Shown piece by piece: positions 21,265 to 29,691 of a stretch of 33,824 bases of DNA. The notes under the pieces are model-generated. The model saw only the letters and a list, made by a program, of their open reading frames with translations, had not been told where the DNA came from and made no database searches. Both the position numbers and the translations under genes were made by a program. Positions within the stretch are counted from its first letter, which is position 1, and every line of letters starts with the position of its first letter. Source of the stretch: Chara braunii (Eukaryota; Streptophyta; Charophyceae; Charales; Characeae); contig BFEA01000741.1 of assembly GCA_003427395.1 (NCBI GenBank), positions 401,128 to 434,951 of the forward strand, in the 5' to 3' direction.

Positions 21265-21412
21265 GGGACGCTGGACCTGTTTTCCGGCAGGTGCTGCTCC
21301 CCACCAATAGATGGAGCCTCCTCGGGAGTGCTAGTGGTGCCTGCTCTTATTAGCACCCCTAGCACGGGCCAGGTGGGTCTTGCTTGAAAAAAAAAAAAAA
21401 AAAAAAAAAAAA
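21265..21412 (+). mobile_element. Poly(A)-tailed retroposon 3' end, copy 1
   Basis: The segment starts GGGACGCTGGACC and ends in 26 consecutive A (21387-21412). Before the tail is a hairpin with stems GTGCTAG-t-GGTGC and GCACC-c-CTAGCAC. The first 60 bases recur at 33588 with the same downstream layout. This fits the 3' end of a LINE, or of a SINE using LINE machinery. No coding part remains here. Confidence 0.6.
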
Positions 21413-22464
21413 GGTTAAGGGGGCAAGTACTTTGAAGTCACACCCCTTGTTCAGAATGGACAACTTTAGCAGTTCCGGAAAAATGGCAAAAAAGGGATCC
21501 CTAAAACTGCATTCACTACAGCTTCTAATGACTCGTGCCATTTTACACCAGCGCTAAACTTCCACATTTTCAAACTCACCACACCACCACAGTGCCACTT
21601 TGTCCTTGCTCCCCTATTTCAAACTAAAAGTGTGTGACACAGCCACAGTTTCCTCAAATTTAGAATATTGCAATTCTTAATTACCTGGGTCCATTCAGTT
21701 TGATGAATGATGATATCTGAAGGCCGACGCCCTTTTTAAAAATAAAGAAAGGAAGAAAAAGAAAGAGGGGAAAAAAAAAATAGTAGTAGAGAGGGAGGGC
21801 TTAGTGGAACCCGGAGGCCATTAAGGTTGCCTCACATGTTGTCTCGCAATTGAAAGAGTTTGTGGTGCGATCCGTTTTCGCAGACCTTATCGCCTCTCCT
21901 GTGTGGACACCAACATCATCATCACAATCCCCGCAGGAAAAATGTTAGTTTCTTTTTTTTGGGGTGGGGGGTGGGGGACTGTTAGTTTCTGCTTTTCTCT
22001 TTTGAATTTTTCGAAAAAGCACTGAACTCCTAGGCTACCAGCCGGGCCGCCCGGGTCCCAGGTGACCAGCCCGTGCAAGGACCAGGGAAGGTCCCAGCAA
22101 AAAAAAAAAAAAGAAAAAAAAAATCCGAAAAAAACTATGTTATGCAGAAAAATAAACTGAACAACTTTTGCCTCAGGGTCACATCGAAATTCTTCACCAA
22201 ATTTAGAATAAAAAATAAAATTTTAAACTTTTATTTTTATTTTTATTTTGATATATATTTTTGGCCTGGCCGGGCAAGTGACCCCGGGCCACTCTGGTAG
22301 CCTAGCTGAACTCTTTTTTTTTTTTTTTTTTTTCACCGACGAAGAGATCGGAACAATTATTTTTAACAAAAAAAACACTGAACTCAGGTCTGTTGTGGTT
22401 GGAGTCTTCAGACAGGGAACCATTTAATGGGGATGCTCGTATCACCCCGTTAAGTGGTGACCCC
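21413..22464. other. AT-rich intergenic DNA with GC islands and a dispersed inverted repeat
   Basis: No gene. A-rich and T-rich runs include T20 at 22314-22333. TAGGCTACCAG (22031-22041) and CTGGTAGCCTA (22294-22304) are inverted copies. Each is followed inward by a GC-rich island (GGGCCGCCCGGGTCCCAGG and GACCCCGGGCCA-like on the other strand), so 22025-22310 may be one old inverted-repeat element. Confidence 0.45.
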
Positions 22465-22728
22465 ACTGCCAAAATGTCAGACCAAGCTGGTTCAGGTAGT
22501 CCGACTGCTTTACCCTGTTATCGAAACACAAGCTGGAGATGTATGTGCTTGTATTCCTACCAATGTAATTTCCATTACAGACGGACAAATCTTTTTGGAA
22601 ACAGAACTTTTTAATCGTGGAATCCAACCTGCTATTAATGTAGGATTGTCCGTAAGTCATTTGGGTTCTGCAGCTGAATTGAAAACTATGAAGCAAGGAT
22701 TGTCTGTAAGTCATTTAGGTTCTACAGC
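22465..22728 (+). pseudogene. atp1: Mitochondrial ATP synthase F1 alpha fragment (nuclear copy)
   Basis: About 75 residues of the alpha subunit around the nucleotide-binding region are readable: AKMSDQ, then after a one-base shift near 22515 [45 protein letters not shown] and MKQ. The FLETELF and AKMSD wording matches mitochondrial atp1 rather than plastid atpA, which usually has FLSADLF. Codons are A/T-ending, as in organelle genes. The fragment lacks both ends, has a frameshift and carries a 54-bp duplication (22643-22674 repeated at 22697-22728). It is a nuclear mitochondrial insertion, not a gene. Confidence 0.85.
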
Positions 22729-22866
22729 AAGGACAATGACAATGGCATTGACAACAGGAAAGACAACGACAAGGACAACGACAATGACAATGACAATGAC
22801 AATGACAATGACAATGACAACAACAATGACACTGACAACGACGACGACAACGACAACAACAATGAA
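22729..22866 (+). repeat. (ACAATG)n / (ACAACG)n microsatellite
   Basis: A tract of ACAATG, ACAACG and ACAAGG hexamers directly follows the atp1 fragment. It stays open in the atp1 frame as Thr-Met/Thr-Thr repeats ending at 22876, but this is a simple-repeat artefact. Confidence 0.92.
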
Positions 22867-23177
22867 ACCATTTTAGCCGATGCCTTTTAAGATCGATCCG
22901 CAAGGAAAAGGAAGTGATTGCGTCCCGGGAGGATCTGACTCCTAGGTTGAGCATTGCCATCGAACTTCAGTGTTCGAACTAATTCCATTAAGCACTCTTT
23001 CTTCAAGTGCGATCGATCGCCTCTCGCCGAAGAGCTGTCCATACAACAAAGAAAGAGTAACAACACCAAAGCAAAAAATGGAAACCAGAAAGCAAAGCTT
23101 GGGGCACAGATTGAGAAACGGTCCAAATTGGAGAATGATTACCAAAAGAAGAAGAAAAAAGGATAACAGAAACCAAC

Positions 23178-23472
23178 CTGGGGCAACTATTTCTGGTTTG
23201 GTGCGACCATCTTGCGTGGGCCCTCTGGAAGAGAAATAGGGAATATTATCGATGCGGGAAAGCACATTAGTGTCTTTACGAATTGAAACGGTAATCTTCT
23301 GGCCTTCCGCCAAAAGTTTTCTTAGGGAAATATCCGTGGGCCATGTGATTGATCCCCCAGGTATGGTGATGGAACTATCACGGCTGAATGCATCGCCAAT
23401 AGGGAAAAAACCCATCCGGTTTATGTTCGGAATCAGCACGCCGAAACCGCGAGCTGCTTGCACTGTCCTAAA
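23178..23472 (-). pseudogene. Single exon of a subtilisin-like serine protease (PA domain plus start of the catalytic Ser block)
   Basis: On the - strand a pyrimidine-rich acceptor (TATTTTCCTTCCAG) ends at 23473. A 295-base exon follows, opening in phase 0, with a donor at 23177-23176 (CCAG then GTTGG). The translation has a protease-associated-like segment (QAARGFGVLIPNI ... GQKITVSI) and the subtilase hallmark YFSSRGPTQDGRTKPEIV followed by APG. In the family the catalytic GTSMA motif lies a few dozen residues later; I do not find it in the 300 bases after the donor, nor the Asp or His exons upstream to about 24430. It is either a gene fragment or an exon with very long introns. Confidence 0.65.
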
Positions 23473-23584
23473 CTGGAAGGAAAATACAAAAACAGAAGAA
23501 AAGCAAAGATTGCAAGAAGACAGACAAAGTTAGTTCACAGACAAGACAAGGCAGTGTCCATAGATTACATCATTTTGGGAATTT

Positions 23585-23735
23585 TAAATGCAATAATGCA
23601 ACTCCATAATATTAATAAATTATAGTAATTATAAAATATAATAATAAATTAATAATAGTAATAAATTACTAATAATAATAAAATACAATAATAATAAAGT
23701 ATAATTACTATAATATAATAATATAATGCAAGCCA
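23585..23735. repeat. (AAT)n-type low-complexity tract
   Basis: Runs of AATAATA, TAATAATA and TATAATATAA with almost no G or C. Confidence 0.85.
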
Positions 23736-24434
23736 CGGCTTAGAAAAGCAAGAAGTGACACACGAACGCTTGAACATGCACAACATGCACAGCAATCGAG
23801 TAATCTCGGCTAAGAAAATGTCGTAAGAATTAGCACAAACGCTCAAAACGCCACCGACAACAGTCCACAGCACCCAAGAACCACCGATCTTCCCGTCAAA
23901 CCCGACGAGTCACGCAAGCAAGCGCTGCTGACTCCTCTCGGTCCAACCGACCATTAGCCAGTTAATATCCAAACCAAAATGACAAGATCCCAGGCCTGGT
24001 TCGAAAGAGCAGGCAAGGAACCCATGTGTCTACAACACAGGCCTACTGTCAACAAACAAACATGCTAACACAACTACTCACAGTCTTTGGTTCCGAGTCA
24101 AACCCCTACTGAACAGCCCTGTCAGGCGAAAAAGGCAGACCGAGTCCTGGTTGACTACCTTGACCGGCCTGTCTTTAAAAATGATATCCATACTGTCGCA
24201 AAAAAAGCACAGCACCCACGGCCAGGCTCTATCCCTACGCAGCCTACGTCCGACCTCCAGCGAGTCCACAACAACTTTCACAACAAGCTATCTTCGCTAC
24301 AAGCGGGAGTGGTCCCAGGTCCCCTATCCATCCCCCTACGGTTTCCATTCTAAAGAAAAAACAACAACAACAACTACAAAAACTCCATACATTCGGCAAG
24401 AAACTCTAACCCGCATCCGACAATGGCATAGAAG
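23736..24434. other. No gene seen
   Basis: Mixed DNA with an (ACAACA)n stretch at 24360-24375. Open frames on both strands lack any recognisable family or codon bias. Confidence 0.5.
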
Positions 24435-24859
24435 CTACATGATCCCCCGGTTCGTCATAGAGGTTCTCTCATTCCATCCTCCTCCCAATATTTCGGCCAG
24501 CAACTTCCTTAGGGGGCTCTTGTCCCTGTCGAAGTTTCTCGAGGCCCTTCCGAAAAAATGGTCTGGATAATTCCTTCTTCTCAGTTCCAACTTCAACAGC
24601 AAGAGTGTCTCGATCAATCCCGTACCTGTCATCGAGTTCTGATAGATTCTGTGCAGCGTGCTCATCGCAACAGCCATCTTCGACTTCTTACTCGACCATG
24701 ACTCAAAGTCCTGAAAAACTCTAAAAATCAAATCTTCGCCCTCGAGCAATTCCTTCTCGTTCTTCATAGCCAGATGTAATGAAACCTGCAGATTCTCGGT
24801 GGACTGTACAGTAGGCCGAGGGTGAAGCGTGGGCCTTGCCTCGGTCGGGTCCTAGTTTA
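24435..24859 (-). pseudogene. C-terminal domain of the PLE polyprotein, beyond the inserted LTR
   Basis: An open frame is readable from about 24850 on the - strand, with methionine at 24767 and a stop at 24435. It has TLHPRPTVQSTENLQ, FRVFQDFESWSSKKSKM, then helical STLHRIYQNS and LELRRRNYPDHFFGRASR. The pattern FQDFxSW, TLxRI and ELRxxxYP resembles the short tail I associate with N-terminal-endonuclease PLEs. Strand and order agree with the RT on the other side of the LTR. Taken alone I would not recognise it, so this assignment rests partly on context. Confidence 0.5.
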
Positions 24860-25879
24860 GGTCAGATTCGTAATGTTGTTTGGCTGAGGGCTAATTGAGA
24901 GACCTACCTGTAAGGAAATTCTTGAGGGACATATCTGCAAATCTGGGCAAATAAGGGCCCAGTACTAACCCGAATTCCTACAGCTACCCTAACTGCGTAT
25001 AGCACGCCCGGGCTACCCCTAGGACAGACAGGCCCTAACTGGCCTAGACTGATAGACGGTCCTATAGCCTATAGTCGGGTCCGGTAGAGGCCGAGAGGCC
25101 GAAACAGAAACGGTACCGGTCGGTCAGTCAGTCCGATCTAGGTCTAGTGTAGTCTATTAGATAGGTTATGCCCATCGATTCAGGACTTTTGGCAGTTTAT
25201 TTCTCGCGAAGCAGCGTTGGAGAAGCCAAGCAAGTTGGTGGCAGTATCGGTCTGCAGATGGCATCCTGAGACTCGCCGTTGACAGCAGCCATAGCCGGCC
25301 CAGTCTGAGTCTGCGATAGCTGGGGCATCCTCAGCGCATCTACCCCTGGGGGTATCTGCGTATGGCCGGGCTGTATTGAGGCTCTACACTGTGTACTCGT
25401 GGGTGGTGGCAGCCATAGCTGCCTGTTCCTTCGTCAGAGTTGTCCATCTCCACTGAAGACTTCATCGCAGGACCTGTTCTTCATCAAGGTGGCTGGCGCT
25501 GGCCTCTGGGAGGCCATTCTGATGTGGCGCTACTAACTGGGTGTAGGATAGAGAGTGGGGTGTGAGTTCAGAGGGTGGCGAGATACTGGAACAAACTCTG
25601 TTACGATAATTGTGTGAGTGGCTCATCATCAGTGTCAGTTCAATTGTGATCTTCGCAGGTTCTTTCTTATGATTGGTTGTTGGGAGTTGTGTCAGAGAGT
25701 GAGAAACACTGCGTGTCTTCTCCCCATCTGTGCATGATTGTCTTCCGCTGCTTATTCTCACCTGTGTACATTTTGGACTCTGTCTCCTCTCTCCCCTTCT
25801 CTTATGCATGTATGGGCATGTGTGAGATTGTCCGTGTGTGACTGGCGATAAAATTCGTCAGACAACCAAGTGCATAACA
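24860..25879 (+). repeat. Isolated LTR related to that of element C, inserted in the PLE
   Basis: It runs from GTCAGATTCGTAATG to GTGCATAACA. It aligns with the reverse complement of 19009-20279 over much of its length: GGCTGAGGGCTAA, TTTGCAGATATGTCCC, CTAGGGGTAGCCCGGGC, GACTGACTGACCGACC and TGTATGGGCAT match closely or exactly on the appropriate strand. It is about 250 bases shorter and clearly diverged. No PBS follows its 3' end and no internal coding is attached, so it is a solo or truncated LTR. No target-site duplication was recognised. Confidence 0.75.
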
Positions 25880-25899
25880 CAGACAACAGCCCAGGAAAG

Positions 25900-27002
25900 G
25901 AAATTCCTTCCTAACACTCAAACGGCATCCTAAGAATTCCCAGGAGCCCTTACCATCATCAGTCTTCTTCAGGGTCATAAAAATTCCCAGGAGTCCTTAC
26001 CATCATCAGTCTTCTTCAGGGTCAGGGCTTTGTCATAGCAAATTTCAAAGTTCTCCAAGATCTCCTTCACTTTCTTCATTGATTCCGGTCGTCGAGGATC
26101 AAAGGCTACGAACAGCGACGCATCATCTACATGCCGGAGCCCAGCAAAAAGGCGTCTATCATTGCCTAGCATCACCAAGAAATCCCATTCTGCTCTCACG
26201 CACATCATGCAGGCTAACGGACTGGTCGATTTTCCCATGGGGATTCCAATGACTTGCTGTAGGATGATCCTCCCTGCCACCGTGAAACAATCTCCCAGCT
26301 CAAAATTAACAAAAACCCAAATCATTCATGAACTGAAAACCATCCACACTTCTCTCTCTACTGAACATTGTCCCTTTGCCCCTTCTTCTGATGAAAACAC
26401 CATGAAAATCTCTTGCCTCAAACCACCAAATACACCAATCAACAACTCGTACAATCGTAGCGTGGGGAAGTCTACTAAACATGTTTTTGATATCATAAGA
26501 GCCACTCAAAATCTGCGCATCTCTACAGGTACGACGCATACCCTGATTTATCCTAATCAGGCGATCCCGCAAATCGGACACCGATTTCAAATTGAAATGT
26601 TTGCTTTCCGGAATTGAGAACAACATTCCGTTCAACGCAATTGCTAGGCTCACTGAAAGTTGGGCAAATCGGCCGGTATTTCACTATGTCCTTGTGTCTC
26701 GGGAGAGTGTAAGCTCTGCCCAGTTTCCAATCCTTCTTCCAGTGTGCAATCTGTTTGAAATTCCCTTTTCCATAGGCAGCATGCAAAAGATTGATAATAT
26801 CCTCCTCTGATTCCTTTTGAATTATGTAACCATCATTAGTTGTAAAGGTCGTCCTCATTCCTTCAGCATACACAGCCAGACACATGACTAATGTGGCCCC
26901 GGGATTACAATCCAACGGGCAACACACCAGGTCGTTCAGGCTTTCGCGCACTCGTCGCACCGCATTTGCATCATCACAATTGTCAGTCCTATCCTTCGCC
27001 AC
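25900..27002 (-). pseudogene. Reverse transcriptase domain of the PLE
   Basis: Motifs read on the - strand: AHWKKDWKLGRAYTLP with RHKDIVKYRPICPTFSEP (pre-core block typical of this PLE group), FNLKSVSDLRDRL, SYDIKNMFSRLPHATI (motif A with catalytic Asp), QVIGIPMGKSTSPLACMMC (motif B), GLRHVDDASLFVAF (motif C, HVDD in place of YVDD) and TDDGKDSWEFL. The GIPMG...SPL block and the VDD centre group it with PLE/telomerase-type RTs rather than LTR or LINE enzymes. Frameshifts near 26640 and 26320 and a 47-bp duplication at 25935-26024 break it. The catalytic residues themselves are preserved. Confidence 0.8.
25935..26024. repeat. 47-bp tandem duplication at the end of the PLE RT
   Basis: Bases 25935-25977 recur at 25982-26024, an offset of 47, with one difference seen. 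The unit encodes the LKKTDDGK...SWEFL end of the RT. The duplication puts the second copy out of frame and introduces the stop at 25975. Confidence 0.92.
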
Positions 27003-28021
27003 TCACAACTCAATCTCCTCCTGTGTAAATTTCATCCGTCCAATCCCTTTTCCTATCCATCCCAGGTCAGAGAAGTTGTCAGCTACTTCCTTGGACAGTC
27101 TCGCCAACAGTCCATCCTTCGCGTTTCTCGGTATATTCTTAGCGTTACGGGCTATCGCGGAGCAACCACCCCAATCACCGATACGGAAATGGAAGTGCCC
27201 TCCCTTTCTCGGGAAGGGCATGCTAGTGCTGGTGAACTTAGGGACTCCATCCTATGGATTAAATCGCCCACGTTCGGACTTCTCATCCAAACAACATGGG
27301 CGCGTCTACGCACCATTCCCACAATCACTCCATTGAGGGGTAGTCTTCCGATCCCCTACTGCGTTAGATTCACCACTTCATTTTTCTTAATTCTGTCGTC
27401 AAACTCGACCTTCACAACTATTCTCCTTCGATTCTTCGAACGTTAATCCCAAAGCTTCTCTTGAACACGTCATAAATTACCTGTCTCTTCTTCGTTCTAC
27501 TCCTCTTTTCAAAAAACAGCTTCGCCGCCGCGCAGTAACCGACTAGTTCTTCCTGTGTCCTGTTGTTCAACATCTGTGTCTTTCGTTTGTCCTTGAAGAT
27601 ACCAACCATTTCCTGCTTAAGCTTCAGCGATTTAGGCGTCGCCTCAACCACATCCCGAATGGCAATCCATCCCTCTACCTCGAACAACCTCTTGCACTTT
27701 CGCAGAGGCCTGGTGCGCTTCCCCACGAACACTCGAGCTTCCCCGAAGGTTCGCCGTATGACCCGCCAATTATCCGCCCAACTTCGTCCGCCATCCATCC
27801 AGATATGAATCTTTACACCCCGCGGGGCCTTGGTCAAGCTCCGTTGCAGTTCAATCACCCTTACCGTCTTCTCTCTTCTTTCCCTTCTTAGAGTTATTAT
27901 CGTATTATTCCCACTCGTTTCTTTTTTTGTTCCTTTCTTCCCATTCCCTACCGTCCTCCTTTCGACATCCTTCAGTCGTTCCTTTCTTGCCCGTCTCCTA
28001 TGTCTCCTCGACCTTCGCTTC
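27003..28021 (-). pseudogene. Linker region of the PLE between GIY-YIG and RT
   Basis: It begins as an extremely basic stretch (KRRSRRHRRRARKERLKD, near 28020-27970). KIHIWMDGGRSWADNWRVI, FEVEGWIAIRDVV and KQEMVGIFKDKRK follow, with a stop at 27418. After a shift it continues with VKVEFDDRIKKNEVVNL and HVVWMRSPNVGDLIHRM, then GHFHFRIGDWGGCSAI and SKEVADNFSDLGWIGKGIG, ending at TGA 27003-27005. Reading continues in the same frame into the RT block. No separate domain was recognised; the assignment is by continuity. Confidence 0.6.
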
Positions 28022-28480
28022 ACCCCCTTGGAGTTGAGGGAGGGTGATCACACCTTGATCAAAGTCCGTTCAACAGCCTCTAACTCCCTTTTGTCCGGGC
28101 TAAGGAACATTGGCACCGCTATGTACGTGTGCACCCCTACCTTGCCTAAGGTTCCTTGAGCGCTTCTTATCTCCATTCTTCACACACCTCAGGTGCTCAA
28201 TCCATCTTTCCGACAGATTTCTCTCTGTCATGCCCACATAGATTTACTTATACCACGGAGATATTACTACGTACACACAGCTTCGCGGAGATTGAAGGTA
28301 TAGTCTTCCAAAACGAGCCTCTTGCCTCCATACTTCTAGGAATTTCTCACCCCAACGAAACTCGCCCACCAAAATTAATCCTAGTTCCAACGCTCTCATC
28401 CGACTCTCGTCGTTGCCCTTGCATCCACGTGTCTCCCTCAGCTTGGTCTGTTCGTCAATATCTCGCCAAAGATTGTCTCC
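28022..28480 (-). pseudogene. GIY-YIG endonuclease domain of the PLE
   Basis: GIY-YIG nucleases nick DNA. In PLEs the domain is thought to make the target-site cut that primes reverse transcription. On the - strand the GIY-equivalent strand is RSCVYVVISPW (about 28285-28253). After TAA 28244-28246 the YIG-equivalent follows, IYVGMTERNLSERWIEHL, carrying the conserved Gly and Arg. A frameshift near 28141 leads to the C-terminal half, HTYIAVPMFLSPDKRELEAV, with catalytic-type Glu in VERTLI. TGA 28048-28050 comes next (family position Trp), then SPSLNSKG with the conserved Asn. All signature positions are present but split by two stops and one shift. The segment before it (WRQEARFGRLYLQSP, LILVGEFRWGEKFLEV) is in frame after TGA 28481-28483. 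Confidence 0.78.
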
Positions 28481-28962
28481 TCATTCCAAAGTTCCTTCAG
28501 CCTCCTGGTCCTCACCTTGATTACCTTTTTGTGTCCTTGTCGACCTCCTTGGGAGCGGTGTCGTAGGTAATGGCACATTGACGGGATCATAGGCCTTCAT
28601 GACACGATGTGTCACCAGACGATTGATCGGCAACTCCCTCTCTCCATAGGTTGTCCGCTCATTCTTACACGCCTTTTTGAGTTCATCGATGGCCAAAGCC
28701 TCGTACAAAGCGCGAACTTCCTCCTCGTATTTTGCATGCGCACCCGGGCCTACTCCTGAGGTCACATGCTTGATCGACAAACCAATCCTCCCGACTGTCC
28801 GCTGCCCGTTCGTCGGGGTAACCTTCGGCGAATCGGCGGACTGTCGCCAACCGCCGGTTCCTTCCCCCTCTTGCGCTTTTCGTTGATGTCCAGTCCTGCC
28901 GCCCAGCGTCGCAACATGGTCAATTCCGCGTCTTCATCACTCTCCTCTTGTAGTGCTATCAT
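28481..28962 (-). pseudogene. N-terminal linker of the PLE with SAP-like segment
   Basis: Two overlapping frames joined by a shift near 28785. The first is ALQEESDEDAELTMLRRWA (28962 onward), an acidic-to-basic linker with RKRGKEP. The second, from 28780, has AKYEEEVRALYEALAIDELK, KKACKNERTTYGERELPINR and LVTHRVMKAYDP. The helix-turn-helix spacing and the charged pattern resemble a SAP-type DNA-binding segment. A Pro/Arg-rich tail ends at TGA 28481-28483, after which the frame continues into the endonuclease. Confidence 0.55.
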
Positions 28963-29051
28963 ACGTCTTTAAGTAAGACGCTCATCTCCTCCTCCACCGT
29001 CTCACCTCTCTCATTACGCTTAATCACTTTCCGACTTGCTCGAAAAGTACG

Positions 29052-29480
29052 TTAATTCTCCTTCTCACTGTCATGACAAATCTCTTCCCGTATGATCCTC
29101 AACAAACTTGCATCTTGCTCGTCCTCAGCGCATCTCTTCTCCTGCACTCTCTTTTTCTCTTGTTCCTTCCTTACCGCCTCTTCTTTGCGTTGCGCCTCCT
29201 TTCTCGCAAGTCTCAGCTTGGTCTCCTCCCGTTCTCTCGCCATCTCGAAAAAAATTGTCCTCATCATGCTATTCACTTCCTCCGTTTCGCGTCTTGATCC
29301 ATAGTTGTCCGTCGAGTGGCTACGTCATTCCATACTTGGAGCCATGGTGCGGCCACTGCGCGCATATGGCAGTGGTGGAGGAAGAAATGGGATACCCTTA
29401 TCCCGGACGTCCCAATAATCATCACAAACATTCGCAAAGTGGTCGGGCTTCCCGCACCGAAAGCATGTACGCCCCACCAT
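29052..29480 (-). pseudogene. N-terminus of the PLE: CCHC zinc knuckle and coiled coil
   Basis: ATG at 29480-29478 opens MVGRTCFRCGKPDHFANVC, a CX2CX4HX4C knuckle placed right at the N-terminus, followed by a short Pro-rich stretch. TGA at 29325-29327 interrupts the frame. It continues in frame as a long charged coiled coil (FFEMAREREETKLRLARK, 29276-29100) to TAA 29052-29054. About 70 further in-frame bases (FRASRKVIKRNERGE) follow that stop. The knuckle could bind the element RNA, by analogy with gag knuckles. That this belongs to the PLE is inferred from strand, order and spacing. Confidence 0.65.
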
Positions 29481-29545
29481 CCTGTTCTCGCTGCTCCTCG
29501 GTGGAGGTCTTCCTCCTCCACCTCCGGTCGATCCATCGGAAACGG

Positions 29546-29631
29546 AGAAGACGAAAGAGAAATCAGAAACAAAGAAGACGGCGGACTCGAAGACTCCCCT
29601 TTCTTTGTTTCTGATTTCTCTTCCGTCTTCT
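29546..29631. repeat. 31-bp inverted repeat (hairpin)
   Basis: Arms 29546-29576 and 29601-29631 match over 31 bases with one mismatch, around a 24-base loop. It lies between the coiled-coil fragment and the PLE start. Confidence 0.93.
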
Positions 29632-29691
29632 TTGTTCTACCTTGAGAGACTTCATGGCGTCTCCCATGAGTTTCTCTGGCTTTTTAGTCTT

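Larger units (their letters stand above)
24435..29480 (-). mobile_element. Penelope-like retroelement with N-terminal GIY-YIG endonuclease, inactive, split by an LTR
   Basis: On the - strand, starting at ATG 29480, the order is: CCHC zinc knuckle, coiled coil, charged linker, SAP-like helical segment, GIY-YIG endonuclease, basic linker, reverse transcriptase with a telomerase/PLE-type core, then a C-terminal helical domain. An LTR at 24860-25879 separates the RT from the C-terminal domain. PLEs with the endonuclease before the RT are known from green algae and invertebrates (the Naiad/Chlamys type). This copy has at least six in-frame stops, four or more frameshifts and a 47-bp duplication. 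No repeat flanking the whole element was found. Confidence 0.75.

Noticed and set aside
22465-22728. Plastid atpA
   Set aside because: FLETELF and AKMSD are typical of mitochondrial atp1; plastid copies usually have FLSADLF at this point.
22454-22876. A real 140-residue protein with a Thr-Met tail
   Set aside because: A truncated atp1 fragment run into a microsatellite.
28156-28566. 136-residue plus-strand frame
   Set aside because: It is antisense to the GIY-YIG domain, which carries recognisable motifs on the other strand.
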